Shown: one piece after another, positions 1 to 8,743 of the stretch
Layout: every line of letters begins with the position of its first letter
Position numbering within the stretch: position 1 is the stretch's first letter
From: Epilithonimonas arachidiradicis
GTDB taxonomy: Bacteria > Bacteroidota > Bacteroidia > Flavobacteriales > Weeksellaceae
Length of the DNA stretch: 64,000 nucleotides
Direction: 5' to 3'
NCBI RefSeq assembly: GCF_003610695.1
Contig: NZ_RAQH01000001.1
Location: 558,001 to 622,000, forward strand
Translations under genes and position numbers: made by a program
The notes under the pieces: generated by a model
Told to the model about the DNA's origin: nothing
Database searches by the model: none
Seen by the model: the letters and a program-made list of their open reading frames with translations, nothing else

Positions 1-2314
1 CAAAAAAGAAATGAAAACGTTGCAGACTTTCTACAATCAGGAAATTAATCGGAAACCAAATTGGTCCGCGCCAGTTACTGTTGCCACCAAACATTCGGCT
101 GTCACTTTCTGCAGGCGTGTAATAAACTACGTGTTCTTGGTCGTGAACGGTAAATCTGAAAGGATTTTCCTCATAGACTTTAGACATCGCGCGGATTCCG
201 TAATCACTCAAGAATTCAGATTCGTCCACCAATCTGGTCAGAACTTTTGTTAATCTTGTTTTTCTTAGAATACTTAAAAGATGTTTGTTGCCTTCGCCTT
301 CAACATACCATTGAGAAACCAATTTGGTCAAATCCTGTTTATTTTTCAGAACCCATTCCATTCTTTTCTTGAATTCCGGAAGTTTTTCCAACATACTATG
401 TTCCACAACTTCTACGGCAAACATCGGAATCAGTCCAACAATACTTCTCAGTTTCAGATTCACACTGTCTCCGTTAGACAATTGGAGCAAATCGTAGAAA
501 AATCCGTCTTCTTCATTCCACAGTCCTTGCTTGTCTTCCCCAATGTTTTCCATTGCTTCGGCGATATAAAGATAATGCTCAAAAAATTTAATCGCCATAT
601 CTTCATAAACCGGATTGTAAGTCGCGAGTTCCATTGCGATACGCATCATATTCAGGGCGTACATTGCCATCCAGCTGGTTCCGTCGGCCTGTTCGAGATG
701 TTCACCTTCATTGAATTCCATATTCCTATCGAACGCTCCAATGTTATCCAGACCAAGGAATCCGCCTCCAAAAAGGTTTTTCCCATTGTAATCTTTTCGG
801 TTAACCCACCAGGTGAAATTCAGTAGTAATTTTTGAAAAACTCTTTCAAGGAAAGCCAAGTCAGGTTTTCCATTGTTTTTTTCATCGATTTTGAAAACTC
901 GGAAAGTTGCCCAGGCGTGAACTGGCGGATTAACATCATCAAAATTCCATTCGTAAGCCGGAACTTGTCCGTTCGGATGCATATACCATTCTTTTGTTAA
1001 TGTAATCAGTTGATTCTTAGCGAATTCTGAGTCAATCACAGAAAAACTCACACAATGGAACGCCAAATCCCAAGTCGCATACCAAGGATATTCCCATTTG
1101 TCGGGCATCGAGATAATATCTTTGTTATGAAGATGTTCCCAGTTGCTGTTTCGTACAAAACCTTTCCTTTGGATTGGAAAATTAGGGTCACCTTTTAGCC
1201 ATTTTCCGATATTGTAATGGTAGAATTGTTTGTTCCAAAGCAAACCCGCAAACGCTTGTCTCTGGACATTCTTCTCATCCTCATTTTCAATATCTTTTTG
1301 GATATTCGCATAGAACTCGTCGGCTTCCTGCTTTCGTCTCGAAACGATTTCATCAAAATCCCAAAACGCATCATCCATAATATGAGGCGACAATCGGAAT
1401 TCGAAAACCTTGTTGCTATTTGCTTCTATGGTTTCTTCACAATGAAGAGACGCTTTTGTTCCGGTTTTAGATGGATTAATAGTATCTAAACCTTTTGTAA
1501 TATATTGATTGATTCCATCCTTGAAAAAACCTTCTGTTTTCGGAAGATTGAATAACCTTGCTCTATTCGTTTCATTTTCACAAAACAAAGCATCCACATT
1601 TCTGTTTCTGGAATATAATTTTTTGATGCTCAGACTATCGTGATGAACATCAATTTCGCCCGGCTTAGAAAAGCCAAGTTTCGCTTTGTAATCATTATAA
1701 CCCCACATCCAGTTATTTCTATACCACAGTGTTGGCAATACTACTATTGGAGCAGGTTCATTACTTCTATTATGAACATCGATTCTGATTAAAAAATCAT
1801 CTTCGCCAGCTTTTGCATATTCAATGAAAATGTCAAAATATTCATCGTTGTCGAAAATTCCTGTATCAATGATTTCGTATTCTGGATCTTTGTTGGAGCG
1901 CTGCGCATTCGTATTGATGAGGTCATCGTACGGAAATGCATTGATGGGATATTTGTAAACCATCTTCATATAGCTATGAGACGGCGTATTGTCCAGATAA
2001 TAAAAAATCTCCTTGATATCTTCGCCGTGATTTCCCTGATAATTGCTCAGTCCGAAAAAACGTTCCTTGACTCTGCAATCGTTTTTATTCCAAAAAGAAA
2101 GTGCAAAACACATCTGTTGCTTCTCATCCGAGATTCCTGCGATGCCTTCCTCAGCCCAGCGGTAAGTCCACGCTTCCGCTGTATCGTGACCGGTAAATCC
2201 CCAAGCATCACCGTTGGTACTGTAATCTTCACGTACATTTCCCCATTGGCGGTGGCTTACGTAAGGTCCCCACTTTTTCCAATTTGGATTTTTTAATTTT
2301 TCTTCTTCATTCAT
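1..2314 (-). CDS. MGH1/GH63-like glucosidase, C-terminus cut by window edge
   Basis: A reading frame of about 771 codons runs leftward from the ATG at 2314 to the window edge without a stop, so the 3' end lies outside. The translation starts MNEEEKLKNPNWKKWGPY and is rich in Trp and acidic motifs typical of (alpha/alpha)6-barrel GH63 / MGH1-like glucosidases, for example WEYPWYATWDLAFH, GGGFLGLDNIG and EQADGTSWMAMY, followed by NWRGPIWFPINF near the cut. Such enzymes hydrolyse alpha-glucosidic bonds, and no signal peptide is visible, so a cytoplasmic location is inferred. The second nearby ATG (2310) is out of frame. It lies downstream of the SDR gene on the same strand. The family is fairly sure; the substrate is unknown. 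Confidence 0.82.
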   Translation of the reverse strand, partial: MNEEEKLKNPNWKKWGPYVSHRQWGNVREDYSTNGDAWGFTGHDTAEAWTYRWAEEGIAGISDEKQQMCFALSFWNKNDCRVKERFFGLSNYQGNHGEDIKEIFYYLDNTPSHSYMKMVYKYPINAFPYDDLINTNAQRSNKDPEYEIIDTGIFDNDEYFDIFIEYAKAGEDDFLIRIDVHNRSNEPAPIVVLPTLWYRNNWMWGYNDYKAKLGFSKPGEIDVHHDSLSIKKLYSRNRNVDALFCENETNRARLFNLPKTEGFFKDGINQYITKGLDTINPSKTGTKASLHCEETIEANSNKVFEFRLSPHIMDDAFWDFDEIVSRRKQEADEFYANIQKDIENEDEKNVQRQAFAGLLWNKQFYHYNIGKWLKGDPNFPIQRKGFVRNSNWEHLHNKDIISMPDKWEYPWYATWDLAFHCVSFSVIDSEFAKNQLITLTKEWYMHPNGQVPAYEWNFDDVNPPVHAWATFRVFKIDEKNNGKPDLAFLERVFQKLLLNFTWWVNRKDYNGKNLFGGGFLGLDNIGAFDRNMEFNEGEHLEQADGTSWMAMYALNMMRIAMELATYNPVYEDMAIKFFEHYLYIAEAMENIGEDKQGLWNEEDGFFYDLLQLSNGDSVNLKLRSIVGLIPMFAVEVVEHSMLEKLPEFKKRMEWVLKNKQDLTKLVSQWYVEGEGNKHLLSILRKTRLTKVLTRLVDESEFLSDYGIRAMSKVYEENPFRFTVHDQEHVVYYTPAESDSRMFGGNSNWRGPIWFPINFLIVESLQRFHFFF

Positions 2315-2351
2315 TTTTATAATTATTTTTCAAGAATAATTATTCATTTTT

Positions 2352-2545
2352 ATTAGGAGCAACACGGTTGTACATTTGTTAGAACATTCCAACCCGCTGT
2401 CCACTATATCTTTTTTGTTTTTCAGGCGCTTTGTCATTCCGAACAAAGTCAGGAATCTAAAAAAAACAAAAAAGGATGCCGTTCCCATCGGGGCTATGTT
2501 GACGATTTTCCATTCTTTCAACCATAAATGATTGGCGAAATAGAT
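2352..2545 (+). repeat. Dispersed intergenic repeat A, copy 1
   Basis: This element closely matches the one at 7545-7705 in the same orientation. Both begin ATTAGGAGCAACA, contain CCAACCCGCT then CCACTATATCTTTTTTG, a variable centre, then ACAAAAAAGGATGCCGTTCC and ATCGGGGCTATGTTGA. The T-rich and A-rich blocks around the variable centre are complementary, so the element can form a hairpin. It fills most of the 352-bp space between the SDR and glucosidase genes. No protein is convincing here. Confidence 0.7.
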
Positions 2546-2666
2546 AAATGACAAAATAAAAAAATATCGATTTTCAGCCTTATTAAAATCCTTAGCCCTT
2601 TAAAAATCTTTGCATTAACATTCAACAAAAAAACATTAATAATTTATAATTCATCATTAATAATTA

Positions 2667-3473
2667 TTATCCGTTGTCTGCAAAACTCTCCAGCGTCGTC
2701 ATTCCGCCATCCACGTAGATACTCGCACCAGTAATATAATCTGAATAATCACTCGCCAAAAATACGGCTAAATTTCCAATGTCTTCCGGTTGCCCAATTC
2801 TGTCATACGGAATCAAGGTCATCAGAGAATCAAAAGATTCCTTGTTATCCCAAGCCGATTTATTGATTGGTGTTTGTATTGCGCCCGGACAAATATTATT
2901 CACTCGAATTTTTTGTTTTCCATATTCCTGAGCTAAAGTCTGCATCAGCATTCTTAATGCACCTTTGCTGGAAGCATAGTTGGCGTGACCAGCCCACGGA
3001 ATCGTCTCATGAACACTGCTGATATTGATGATTTTTCCAAGCGCTTTGGACTTTTCGGTCATTCCACGCTTCAGGAATTCTTTAATTGCTTCTCTTGAAC
3101 ATAAAAATTGCCCCGTAAGATTCACATCAATTACTTTTTGCCATTGGGCAAGAGTCATATCAACAAAAGCTGCATCTTGCTGTAAACCGGCATTATTAAT
3201 AAGAATATCTACAGTTCCGTATTGATTAATAGTTGTTTGGAACATCGCCAGAACCTGGTCTTCCTTACTCACATCACATTGAATAATCAATCCTTCGCCA
3301 CCGTTTTCCTCAATGGTTTTCAGGGTATCTTCAGCTTCCGGACGAGAATGTTCTGATGAATGATTCACGATAACAATGGCTCCGGATTTTGCCAGACTGA
3401 TAGCAATTCCTTTCCCTATGCCGCTGCTGGAACCCGTAACAATAGCAACTTGTTTATTAAGATTAATGTTCAT
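2667..3473 (-). CDS. Classical SDR oxidoreductase (glucose 1-dehydrogenase-like)
   Basis: The 268-aa protein has the full short-chain dehydrogenase signature: the cofactor loop TGSSSGIGKG near residues 14-23, NNAG near residue 92, a catalytic Ser in ISSVHE, and YASSK (Tyr/Lys) about 15 residues later. The C-terminal VDGGM ending is also typical. The best family match from memory is glucose 1-dehydrogenase, an NAD(P)-dependent sugar oxidoreductase, but substrates vary widely in this family. It is the first gene of a leftward pair with the glucosidase, which supports but does not prove a role in glucose use. It is divergent from the metX operon. Confidence 0.85.
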   Translation of the reverse strand: MNINLNKQVAIVTGSSSGIGKGIAISLAKSGAIVIVNHSSEHSRPEAEDTLKTIEENGGEGLIIQCDVSKEDQVLAMFQTTINQYGTVDILINNAGLQQDAAFVDMTLAQWQKVIDVNLTGQFLCSREAIKEFLKRGMTEKSKALGKIINISSVHETIPWAGHANYASSKGALRMLMQTLAQEYGKQKIRVNNICPGAIQTPINKSAWDNKESFDSLMTLIPYDRIGQPEDIGNLAVFLASDYSDYITGASIYVDGGMTTLESFADNG

Positions 3474-3582
3474 TGTTTATTTTTTGGTGAAGTTGGTTAA
3501 GCAAATATTGTACACAATTGCTGTTATAAATTTCTTAAATTGGATTGTTAATAAAAAATTTATACTGACTTTTTTCAGTTTA

Positions 3583-3615
3583 TTTGGAAAAATAATAATT
3601 TCTTATCTATCTTTG
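3583..3615 (+). promoter_or_regulatory. Bacteroidetes-type promoter of the met operon
   Basis: TTTG at 3583-3586 is followed after 21 bases by TATCTTTG at 3608-3615, which matches the TTTG-N19-21-TAnnTTTG pattern of Bacteroidetes housekeeping promoters. Transcription would start near 3620, about 28 bases before the riboswitch. Confidence 0.75.
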
Positions 3616-3647
3616 CGCCCAGATTTGTTCATTCACATATTGAAAAT

Positions 3648-3748
3648 GTTATCGAGAAAGGTGGAGAGATTAGACTCTGTGAAACCTTGGCAACCCTTCG
3701 GAAACGAAGAAGGTGCTAAATTCTATCCGCAATGGCGGAAAAGATAAC
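3648..3748 (+). promoter_or_regulatory. SAM-I (S-box) riboswitch
   Basis: The closing stem pairs GTTATC (3648-3653) with GATAAC (3743-3748). Inside are the conserved S-box blocks GAAACC..GGCAACC (around 3680-3695) and AAGGTGCTAAATTC (around 3710-3723), with a GCAACCC/GAAGAAGGTGC-type P3 and the CCGC..GCGG stem of P4. The position upstream of metX fits repression when S-adenosylmethionine is abundant. Confidence 0.92.
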
Positions 3749-3778
3749 CTAGACATTTATTCTACATTTCCCGTAGCA

Positions 3779-3809
3779 TTTTCAATTTTTTACAAGACGA
3801 AATTGGAAA
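3779..3809 (+). promoter_or_regulatory. Hairpin over the metX start codon (possible expression platform)
   Basis: Bases 3779-3788 (TTTTCAATTT) pair with 3800-3809 (AAATTGGAAA) through ten base pairs, one of them G-U, leaving an 11-base loop. The putative TTG start (3803-3805) lies in the 3' arm. No T-run follows, so control of translation is more likely than termination. This is inference from the sequence alone. Confidence 0.45.
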
Positions 3810-4744
3810 ACAAGCTACAACATATCAACATTCAACACTTCGAAACTCAGAACGGAAAAATTCTCGATATCCCATTAAGCTATCAGCTTTTTGGAAAAGA
3901 ACTGTATTCGGCTCCGATTGTTTTAATCAATCACGCATTGACCGGAAACTCGGATGTTGCTGGCGAAAACGGCTGGTGGAAATCTTTGGTTGGAGAAGGA
4001 AAAGTGATTGATACTAATCAATTTACAATTATCTGTTTCAATATTCCAGGCAATGGTTTTGACGGATTTTTCATTGATAATTATGAAGATTTCACAGTTC
4101 AGGATATCGCATCGGTTTTTCTGCAAGGATTGAAAAAACTTAAAATCAAAAAATTATTCGCATTGGTTGGAGGCTCAATTGGAGGCTCAATCGGTTGGGA
4201 AATGCAGGCTTTAGACAATAATTTAGCCGAAAAATTCATCCCGATTGCGACAGATTTCAAAACTTCGGATTGGTTGCATTCCCAATGTCTAGTTCAGAAA
4301 TTTCTTTTGGAATCAGAAGAAAAGCCTCTTGAAAAAGCTAGAGTTCACGCAATATTATGCTACAGAACACCGGAATCTCTTAACTCAAGATTCAATAGAG
4401 AAATAGATTCTGAAAAACAAATTCTGAAATCTCACGATTGGCTCAACTTCCACGGAGATCGGCTAAACGAAAGATTTAGTTTAAAAGCTTACAAACTCGT
4501 CAATCATCTTCTGATGAACATCAACGGAAAAGAAAAAGAATTGGAAAATATCAATGCAGAAATCCATTTGGTGTCGGTAGATTCAGACCTTTTTTATCCG
4601 GCTTTTGAGATTAAAAATACTTATCAACTTTTACAAAATAAAAACAAAAACGTTCAGTATCACGAAATAAAATCTATTCACGGACACGACGCTTTCCTGA
4701 TGGAATACCAACAACTGAACACAATTTTAAAACCAATTTTTTGA
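3803..4744 (+). CDS. metX: Homoserine O-acetyltransferase, MetX-like
   Basis: This alpha/beta-hydrolase enzyme activates homoserine by O-acylation, the first committed step of methionine synthesis. Signs are INHALTGNSDV, the nucleophile motif GGSIGGSIGWEMQ, an Asp in VSVDSDLFYP and the catalytic His in IHGHDAF. The reading frame is open from 3713, but that ATG lies inside the riboswitch. The next plausible initiator is TTG at 3803, giving MENKLQHINIQHFETQ and a protein of 313 aa. It is followed four bases later by the homoserine dehydrogenase gene. The start codon is inferred; the function is well supported by motifs and by the operon. Confidence 0.85.
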   Translation: MENKLQHINIQHFETQNGKILDIPLSYQLFGKELYSAPIVLINHALTGNSDVAGENGWWKSLVGEGKVIDTNQFTIICFNIPGNGFDGFFIDNYEDFTVQDIASVFLQGLKKLKIKKLFALVGGSIGGSIGWEMQALDNNLAEKFIPIATDFKTSDWLHSQCLVQKFLLESEEKPLEKARVHAILCYRTPESLNSRFNREIDSEKQILKSHDWLNFHGDRLNERFSLKAYKLVNHLLMNINGKEKELENINAEIHLVSVDSDLFYPAFEIKNTYQLLQNKNKNVQYHEIKSIHGHDAFLMEYQQLNTILKPIF

Positions 4745-4748
4745 ACTG

Positions 4749-6287
4749 ATGACAGACAAGAACGCAATTAATATTTATAGAAACAAAGCTTTAGTGAATT
4801 TCGAAGGAAAAGATTTCCTTGGACAAATCGGTGTGGATTCACGTATTTTTAATGCTTTGAATGGAGGCGGAATCAGCGTTGGTGTAATTTCCCAGCAAGC
4901 GATTGAAAACGGAATTTCTGTCTTGGTCGATGAAGATGATGCGCAGGATGCAGTGGATGTTTTGAAAAAAGAATTTGAAAAAGAAAAAGCCGAAGGTCAC
5001 GTTAGCAATATTTATAGTATTGAAAATCTTAGTGTGATCGGATTTGTTTCGGATAATTATAACAAGATTTTATCAGAGCTTCAGAGAAATAAAATTTTCC
5101 CTTTGTTGTTGAGTCAAATCGCTTCTGCCGGAAGAGTCAACATTGTAGTAACCGGAAATCAGACCGAAATCACAAAAAATATCATCGAAACCGAAATCTA
5201 CGGAAAACCGAAAACCGTTCATCTTGCGTTAATTGGTCACGGTAATGTTGGCGGAACTTTGGTTGAGCAGATTCTGGATTCAGCTTATGATATTCTGAAT
5301 CGTAAAAGAGTGGATTTGAAAATCGTTGCAATTGCCAATTCCAGGAAAGTAGCTTTCAACAAAGCAGGTTTCGGAAGCGATTGGAGACAGAAAATTAAAT
5401 ATTCTCAAACAGAATCCAGTGTCCAGTCTTTGGTAGATTTTGTAAATGAACATCATTTGGAAAATTTGGTGATGGTAGATAATACAGCGAGTAAGGATTT
5501 TGTGAAAAGTTATCCGGTTTTTGTGGAGAACGGATTTGATGTCGTTGGCTCTAACAAAATCTACAACACACTACCCATCTCAGAATATCGAAATTTCAGG
5601 AAATTATTAGAAAAAAATAAAAAGAAATATCTTTACGAAACCAATGTTGGTGCTGGTTTACCTCTAATTGACACCATTAAATTATTGCATCTTTCAGGAG
5701 AAAATATTACAAGAATCAAAGGTGTTTTTTCCGGAACATTAAGTTATGTTTTCAATAATTTTTCGCTTCGTAACGATAAATTCTCAACCATTATCAACGA
5801 AGCTTTGGAAAAAGGTTACACCGAACCGGACCCACGCGAAGATTTATCTGGAAATGATGTTGCAAGAAAATTGTTGATTCTGGCAAGAGAGCTGGATTTG
5901 ATTAATGAATTTGATGACATCAATATTCAGAATCTTGTTCCGGAAACTCTGCTGTCAGTTTCCAAAGAAGAATTCCTTTCAAGATTGCAAGAACTGGATT
6001 CAGATTACCAGAACATCAAAGAAAATCAGCAACCAGACCACGTGTTAAGATATGTCGGCGATTTGCACGGCGATTTACAAAAAGAAAAAGGAGAGTTGGA
6101 TGTTAAGTTAATTTCTGTGCCAGCCAATTCAGCATTGGGGCAATTAAAAGGTTCTGATTCTATTTTCGAAATCTATACAGAAAGTTACGGCGAAAATCCA
6201 ATCGTCATTATGGGAGCCGGAGCCGGAGCAAAAGTAACTGCCAGAGGCGTTTTTGGAGATATTTTAAGATTAAGTGAAACAAAATAA
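4749..6287 (+). CDS. hom: ACT-domain homoserine dehydrogenase without aspartokinase domain
   Basis: Homoserine dehydrogenase reduces aspartate semialdehyde to homoserine. Residues ~1-155 look like the paired ACT regulatory domains of ThrA-type aspartokinases (FLGQIGVDSRIFNAL, NGGGISVGVISQQAI). The rest is a complete homoserine dehydrogenase: nucleotide loop LIGHGNVGGTL near 181, VGSNKIYNT, the catalytic-lysine region NVGAGLPLIDTIK, and YTEPDPREDLSGND. The aspartokinase catalytic domain is absent. Length is 512 aa against about 815 for full ThrA. The gene sits between metX and the sulfhydrylase, so it probably supplies homoserine to methionine. The ACT part suggests feedback control by an amino acid, ligand unknown. 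Confidence 0.88.
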   Translation: MTDKNAINIYRNKALVNFEGKDFLGQIGVDSRIFNALNGGGISVGVISQQAIENGISVLVDEDDAQDAVDVLKKEFEKEKAEGHVSNIYSIENLSVIGFVSDNYNKILSELQRNKIFPLLLSQIASAGRVNIVVTGNQTEITKNIIETEIYGKPKTVHLALIGHGNVGGTLVEQILDSAYDILNRKRVDLKIVAIANSRKVAFNKAGFGSDWRQKIKYSQTESSVQSLVDFVNEHHLENLVMVDNTASKDFVKSYPVFVENGFDVVGSNKIYNTLPISEYRNFRKLLEKNKKKYLYETNVGAGLPLIDTIKLLHLSGENITRIKGVFSGTLSYVFNNFSLRNDKFSTIINEALEKGYTEPDPREDLSGNDVARKLLILARELDLINEFDDINIQNLVPETLLSVSKEEFLSRLQELDSDYQNIKENQQPDHVLRYVGDLHGDLQKEKGELDVKLISVPANSALGQLKGSDSIFEIYTESYGENPIVIMGAGAGAKVTARGVFGDILRLSETK

Positions 6288-6290
6288 ATT

Positions 6291-6367
6291 ATAATGTACC
6301 AATCTACCAATGTAAAATTGTAACAATGACATTGGTAAATTGTTAAACTGATACATTGTTACATTAT
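6291..6367. repeat. Imperfect palindromic repeat B, copy 1
   Basis: The 77-bp space is a near-complete inverted repeat. The left arm (from ATAATGTACCAATCTACC) and the reverse complement of the right arm agree at about three quarters of 38 positions. It carries repeated TACCAAT/ATTGTAACAAT units, which recur at 19041-19127. It may form a long RNA hairpin between two met genes. Confidence 0.65.
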
Positions 6368-6370
6368 TTT

Positions 6371-7531
6371 ATGGAAAATTTTGAAACTCTAGCCATAAGA
6401 ACCCAAACCGAAAGAACTCAGTTTGACGAACATTCCACACCGTTATATCTCACTTCAAGCTTCGTTTTCGAGGATGCAGAAGATATGCGAGCAAGCTTTG
6501 CAGAAGAGAAAGACAAAAATCTTTATAGCCGTTTCAGCAACCCAAACGTCACAGAATTTGTTGATAAAATCACGAAAATGGAAGGTGCGGAATCCGGTTA
6601 CGCTTTCGCAACAGGAATGGCGGCGATTTATTCAACATTTGCAGCGTTGCTTGATGCGGGCGACCATATTGTGAGTTGTCAGTCGGTATTTGGTTCTACT
6701 CACACATTATTCACAAAATATTTTCCAAAATGGAATATCGAAACATCTTATTTCAAAGCAGAGGAAGCTGAGAATGTAGAACAATATATCCAACCAAATA
6801 CAAAAATCTTGTACCTGGAAACACCGACAAACCCGGCAATCGAAGTGTTGGATTTGGAGTTTTTCGGACAGATTGCAAAAAAACATAACCTGATTTTCAT
6901 CGTTGACAACTGTTTTGCAACACCTTACTTGCAGCAACCGATTAAATACGGAGCAGATATTGTCGTTCATTCTGCAACCAAACTGATTGACGGTCAAGGT
7001 CGTGTTCTCGGCGGCGTTGCTGTTGGAAAAGCAGATTTGATTCGCGAGATTTATTTGTTTGCGAGAAACACAGGTCCGGCAATGTCGCCATTCAATGCCT
7101 GGGTTTTGAGCAAAAGTTTAGAAACTTTGGCGATTCGGGTAGAGAAACATTGCGAAAACGCATTGAAAGTGGCTGAGTTTCTGGAAAATCATCCCAATGT
7201 AGAATTGGTAAAATATCCGTTCCTGAAATCTCATCCAAGCTACGAAATTGCTAAAAAACAAATGAAATTAGGCGGAAATATTGTTGCTTTCGAAATCAAA
7301 GGCGGTATCGAGGGCGGTAGAAATTTCCTGAACAGAATTAAGATGTGTTCCCTTTCCGCCAACTTGGGAGACACAAGGACGATTGTTACACATCCTGCTT
7401 CCACAACGCATTCCAAGCTTTCCGATGAGGAGAGAAACGAAGTTGGAATTACCGCTGGATTGGTGCGTTGTTCTGTAGGATTAGAAAATATTGATGATAT
7501 AATTAATGATTTAAAACAAGCTTTAGACTAA
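6371..7531 (+). CDS. metZ: O-acylhomoserine sulfhydrylase / cystathionine gamma-synthase family (MetZ-like)
   Basis: This PLP-dependent Cys/Met-metabolism enzyme joins sulfide (or cysteine) to activated homoserine. The PLP lysine is in VHSATKLIDGQGRVLGG. Other family motifs are SRFSNPNV, ETPTNP, and the C-terminal THPASTTHSKLS followed by VRCSVGLENIDD. The start at 6371 (MENFETLAIRTQ) is preferred; an in-frame ATG at 6356 falls within the preceding repeat. The length of 386 aa fits MetZ/MetB better than MetY (about 430). Substrate acyl group and thiol cannot be read from sequence; MetX upstream suggests O-acetylhomoserine. Confidence 0.85.
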   Translation: MENFETLAIRTQTERTQFDEHSTPLYLTSSFVFEDAEDMRASFAEEKDKNLYSRFSNPNVTEFVDKITKMEGAESGYAFATGMAAIYSTFAALLDAGDHIVSCQSVFGSTHTLFTKYFPKWNIETSYFKAEEAENVEQYIQPNTKILYLETPTNPAIEVLDLEFFGQIAKKHNLIFIVDNCFATPYLQQPIKYGADIVVHSATKLIDGQGRVLGGVAVGKADLIREIYLFARNTGPAMSPFNAWVLSKSLETLAIRVEKHCENALKVAEFLENHPNVELVKYPFLKSHPSYEIAKKQMKLGGNIVAFEIKGGIEGGRNFLNRIKMCSLSANLGDTRTIVTHPASTTHSKLSDEERNEVGITAGLVRCSVGLENIDDIINDLKQALD

Positions 7532-7544
7532 AGGAGTCGAAGGA

Positions 7545-7705
7545 ATTAGGAGCAACAAGTTTTCGTCTTCGAAACAAGTTCCCAACCCGCTATCCACTAT
7601 ATCTTTTTTGTTTACGATGTTTTGTCCTCAATAGAAAATTTTCAGAAATACAAAAAAGGATGCCGTTCCTATCGGGGCTATGTTGAAGATTGGTCTTTCA
7701 ATCGA
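7545..7705 (+). repeat. Dispersed intergenic repeat A, copy 2
   Basis: Second copy of the element at 2352-2545, same orientation. It shares the ATTAGGAGCAACA start, the CCAACCCGCT block, the complementary TCTTTTTTG / ACAAAAAAGG arms and the ATCGGGGCTATGTTGA end, with a different centre. It fills the 195-bp space between the sulfhydrylase and metH genes inside the met operon. Confidence 0.7.
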
Positions 7706-7726
7706 CGATAAAAATTAAATTAAAAA

Positions 7727-8740
7727 ATGAATAATTCAGAACAACTATACAACGCACTAAAAAACAGAATTCTCATTCTCGACGGAGCAATGGGAACGAT
7801 GATTCAGCGCTACAATTTCACCGAGGAAGATTACCGAGGCGAGCGATTCAAAGACTGGAAATCGCCATTGAAAGGAAACAATGATTTGCTGTCTCTCACG
7901 CAACCTGAAGCTATTGAAGAAATTCATAGAAAGTATCTTTTGGCAGGTGCAGATATCATCGAGACCAATACATTTTCCGGAACTACCATTGCGATGGCGG
8001 ATTATCATATGGAAAATTTGGTTTACGAACTAAACTATGAATCTGCCAAAATTGCTAAAAAAGTCTGTGACGAATTTACCGCTCAGAATCCCGACAAACC
8101 AAGATTTGTAGCAGGTTCAATCGGGCCGACTAACAGAACAGCAAGCCTTAGTCCGGACGTCAATGACCCGGGTTACAGAGCCATCACTTTTGACGAACTC
8201 AGAATCGCTTACAAACAACAAGCAGAAGCTTTGCTCGATGGAGGTTCCGACATCCTTTTGGTTGAAACAATCTTCGACACTTTGAATGCAAAAGCGGCAC
8301 TTTTTGCCATTGATGAAATAAGAGAAGAACGCAATATCACTATTCCAATTATGGTTTCAGGAACGATTACCGATGCTTCTGGAAGAACTTTGAGTGGACA
8401 AACTGCCGATGCATTTTTGATTTCTGTTTCACATATGGATTTGATAAGTGTCGGATTCAACTGTGCTTTAGGAGCAAAACAATTGACACCTTATCTAGAA
8501 ATTCTTGCCAATCACACAGATTTCGGAATCTCCGCTTATCCAAATGCCGGTTTACCGAATGCTTTCGGTCAGTACGACGAAACTGCGGAGCAAATGGCCA
8601 ATCAGGTTGAAGAATATTTAGAAAAAGGATTAATTAATATCATTGGTGGTTGCTGCGGAACAACACCGGACCATATCAACGCCATTGCTGATTTGGCAAA
8701 AAATTATAAGCCGAGACAATTATCGGTAATTAGTCAATAA
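7727..8740 (+). CDS. metH: Methionine synthase part 1: homocysteine-binding module
   Basis: This 337-aa protein matches the N-terminal homocysteine S-methyltransferase barrel of cobalamin-dependent MetH. It begins with [16 protein letters not shown]. The zinc-binding cysteines are in GFNCALG and in [10 protein letters not shown]. It stops where the Hcy domain normally ends and the next gene starts three bases later, so this is a clean split between domains, not a random frameshift. It should act together with part 2 to move a methyl group onto homocysteine. Split metH pairs are, to my knowledge, common in Flavobacteriia. Confidence 0.92.
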   Translation: MNNSEQLYNALKNRILILDGAMGTMIQRYNFTEEDYRGERFKDWKSPLKGNNDLLSLTQPEAIEEIHRKYLLAGADIIETNTFSGTTIAMADYHMENLVYELNYESAKIAKKVCDEFTAQNPDKPRFVAGSIGPTNRTASLSPDVNDPGYRAITFDELRIAYKQQAEALLDGGSDILLVETIFDTLNAKAALFAIDEIREERNITIPIMVSGTITDASGRTLSGQTADAFLISVSHMDLISVGFNCALGAKQLTPYLEILANHTDFGISAYPNAGLPNAFGQYDETAEQMANQVEEYLEKGLINIIGGCCGTTPDHINAIADLAKNYKPRQLSVISQ

Positions 8741-8743
8741 TTT

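Noticed and set aside
11-1489. Plus-strand open frames of 80-181 codons
   Set aside because: They are antisense to the continuous glucosidase frame on the minus strand, which has clear glycoside-hydrolase motifs.
3713-3802. ATG at 3713 as metX start
   Set aside because: It lies inside the SAM aptamer, and the added residues do not resemble MetX N-termini.
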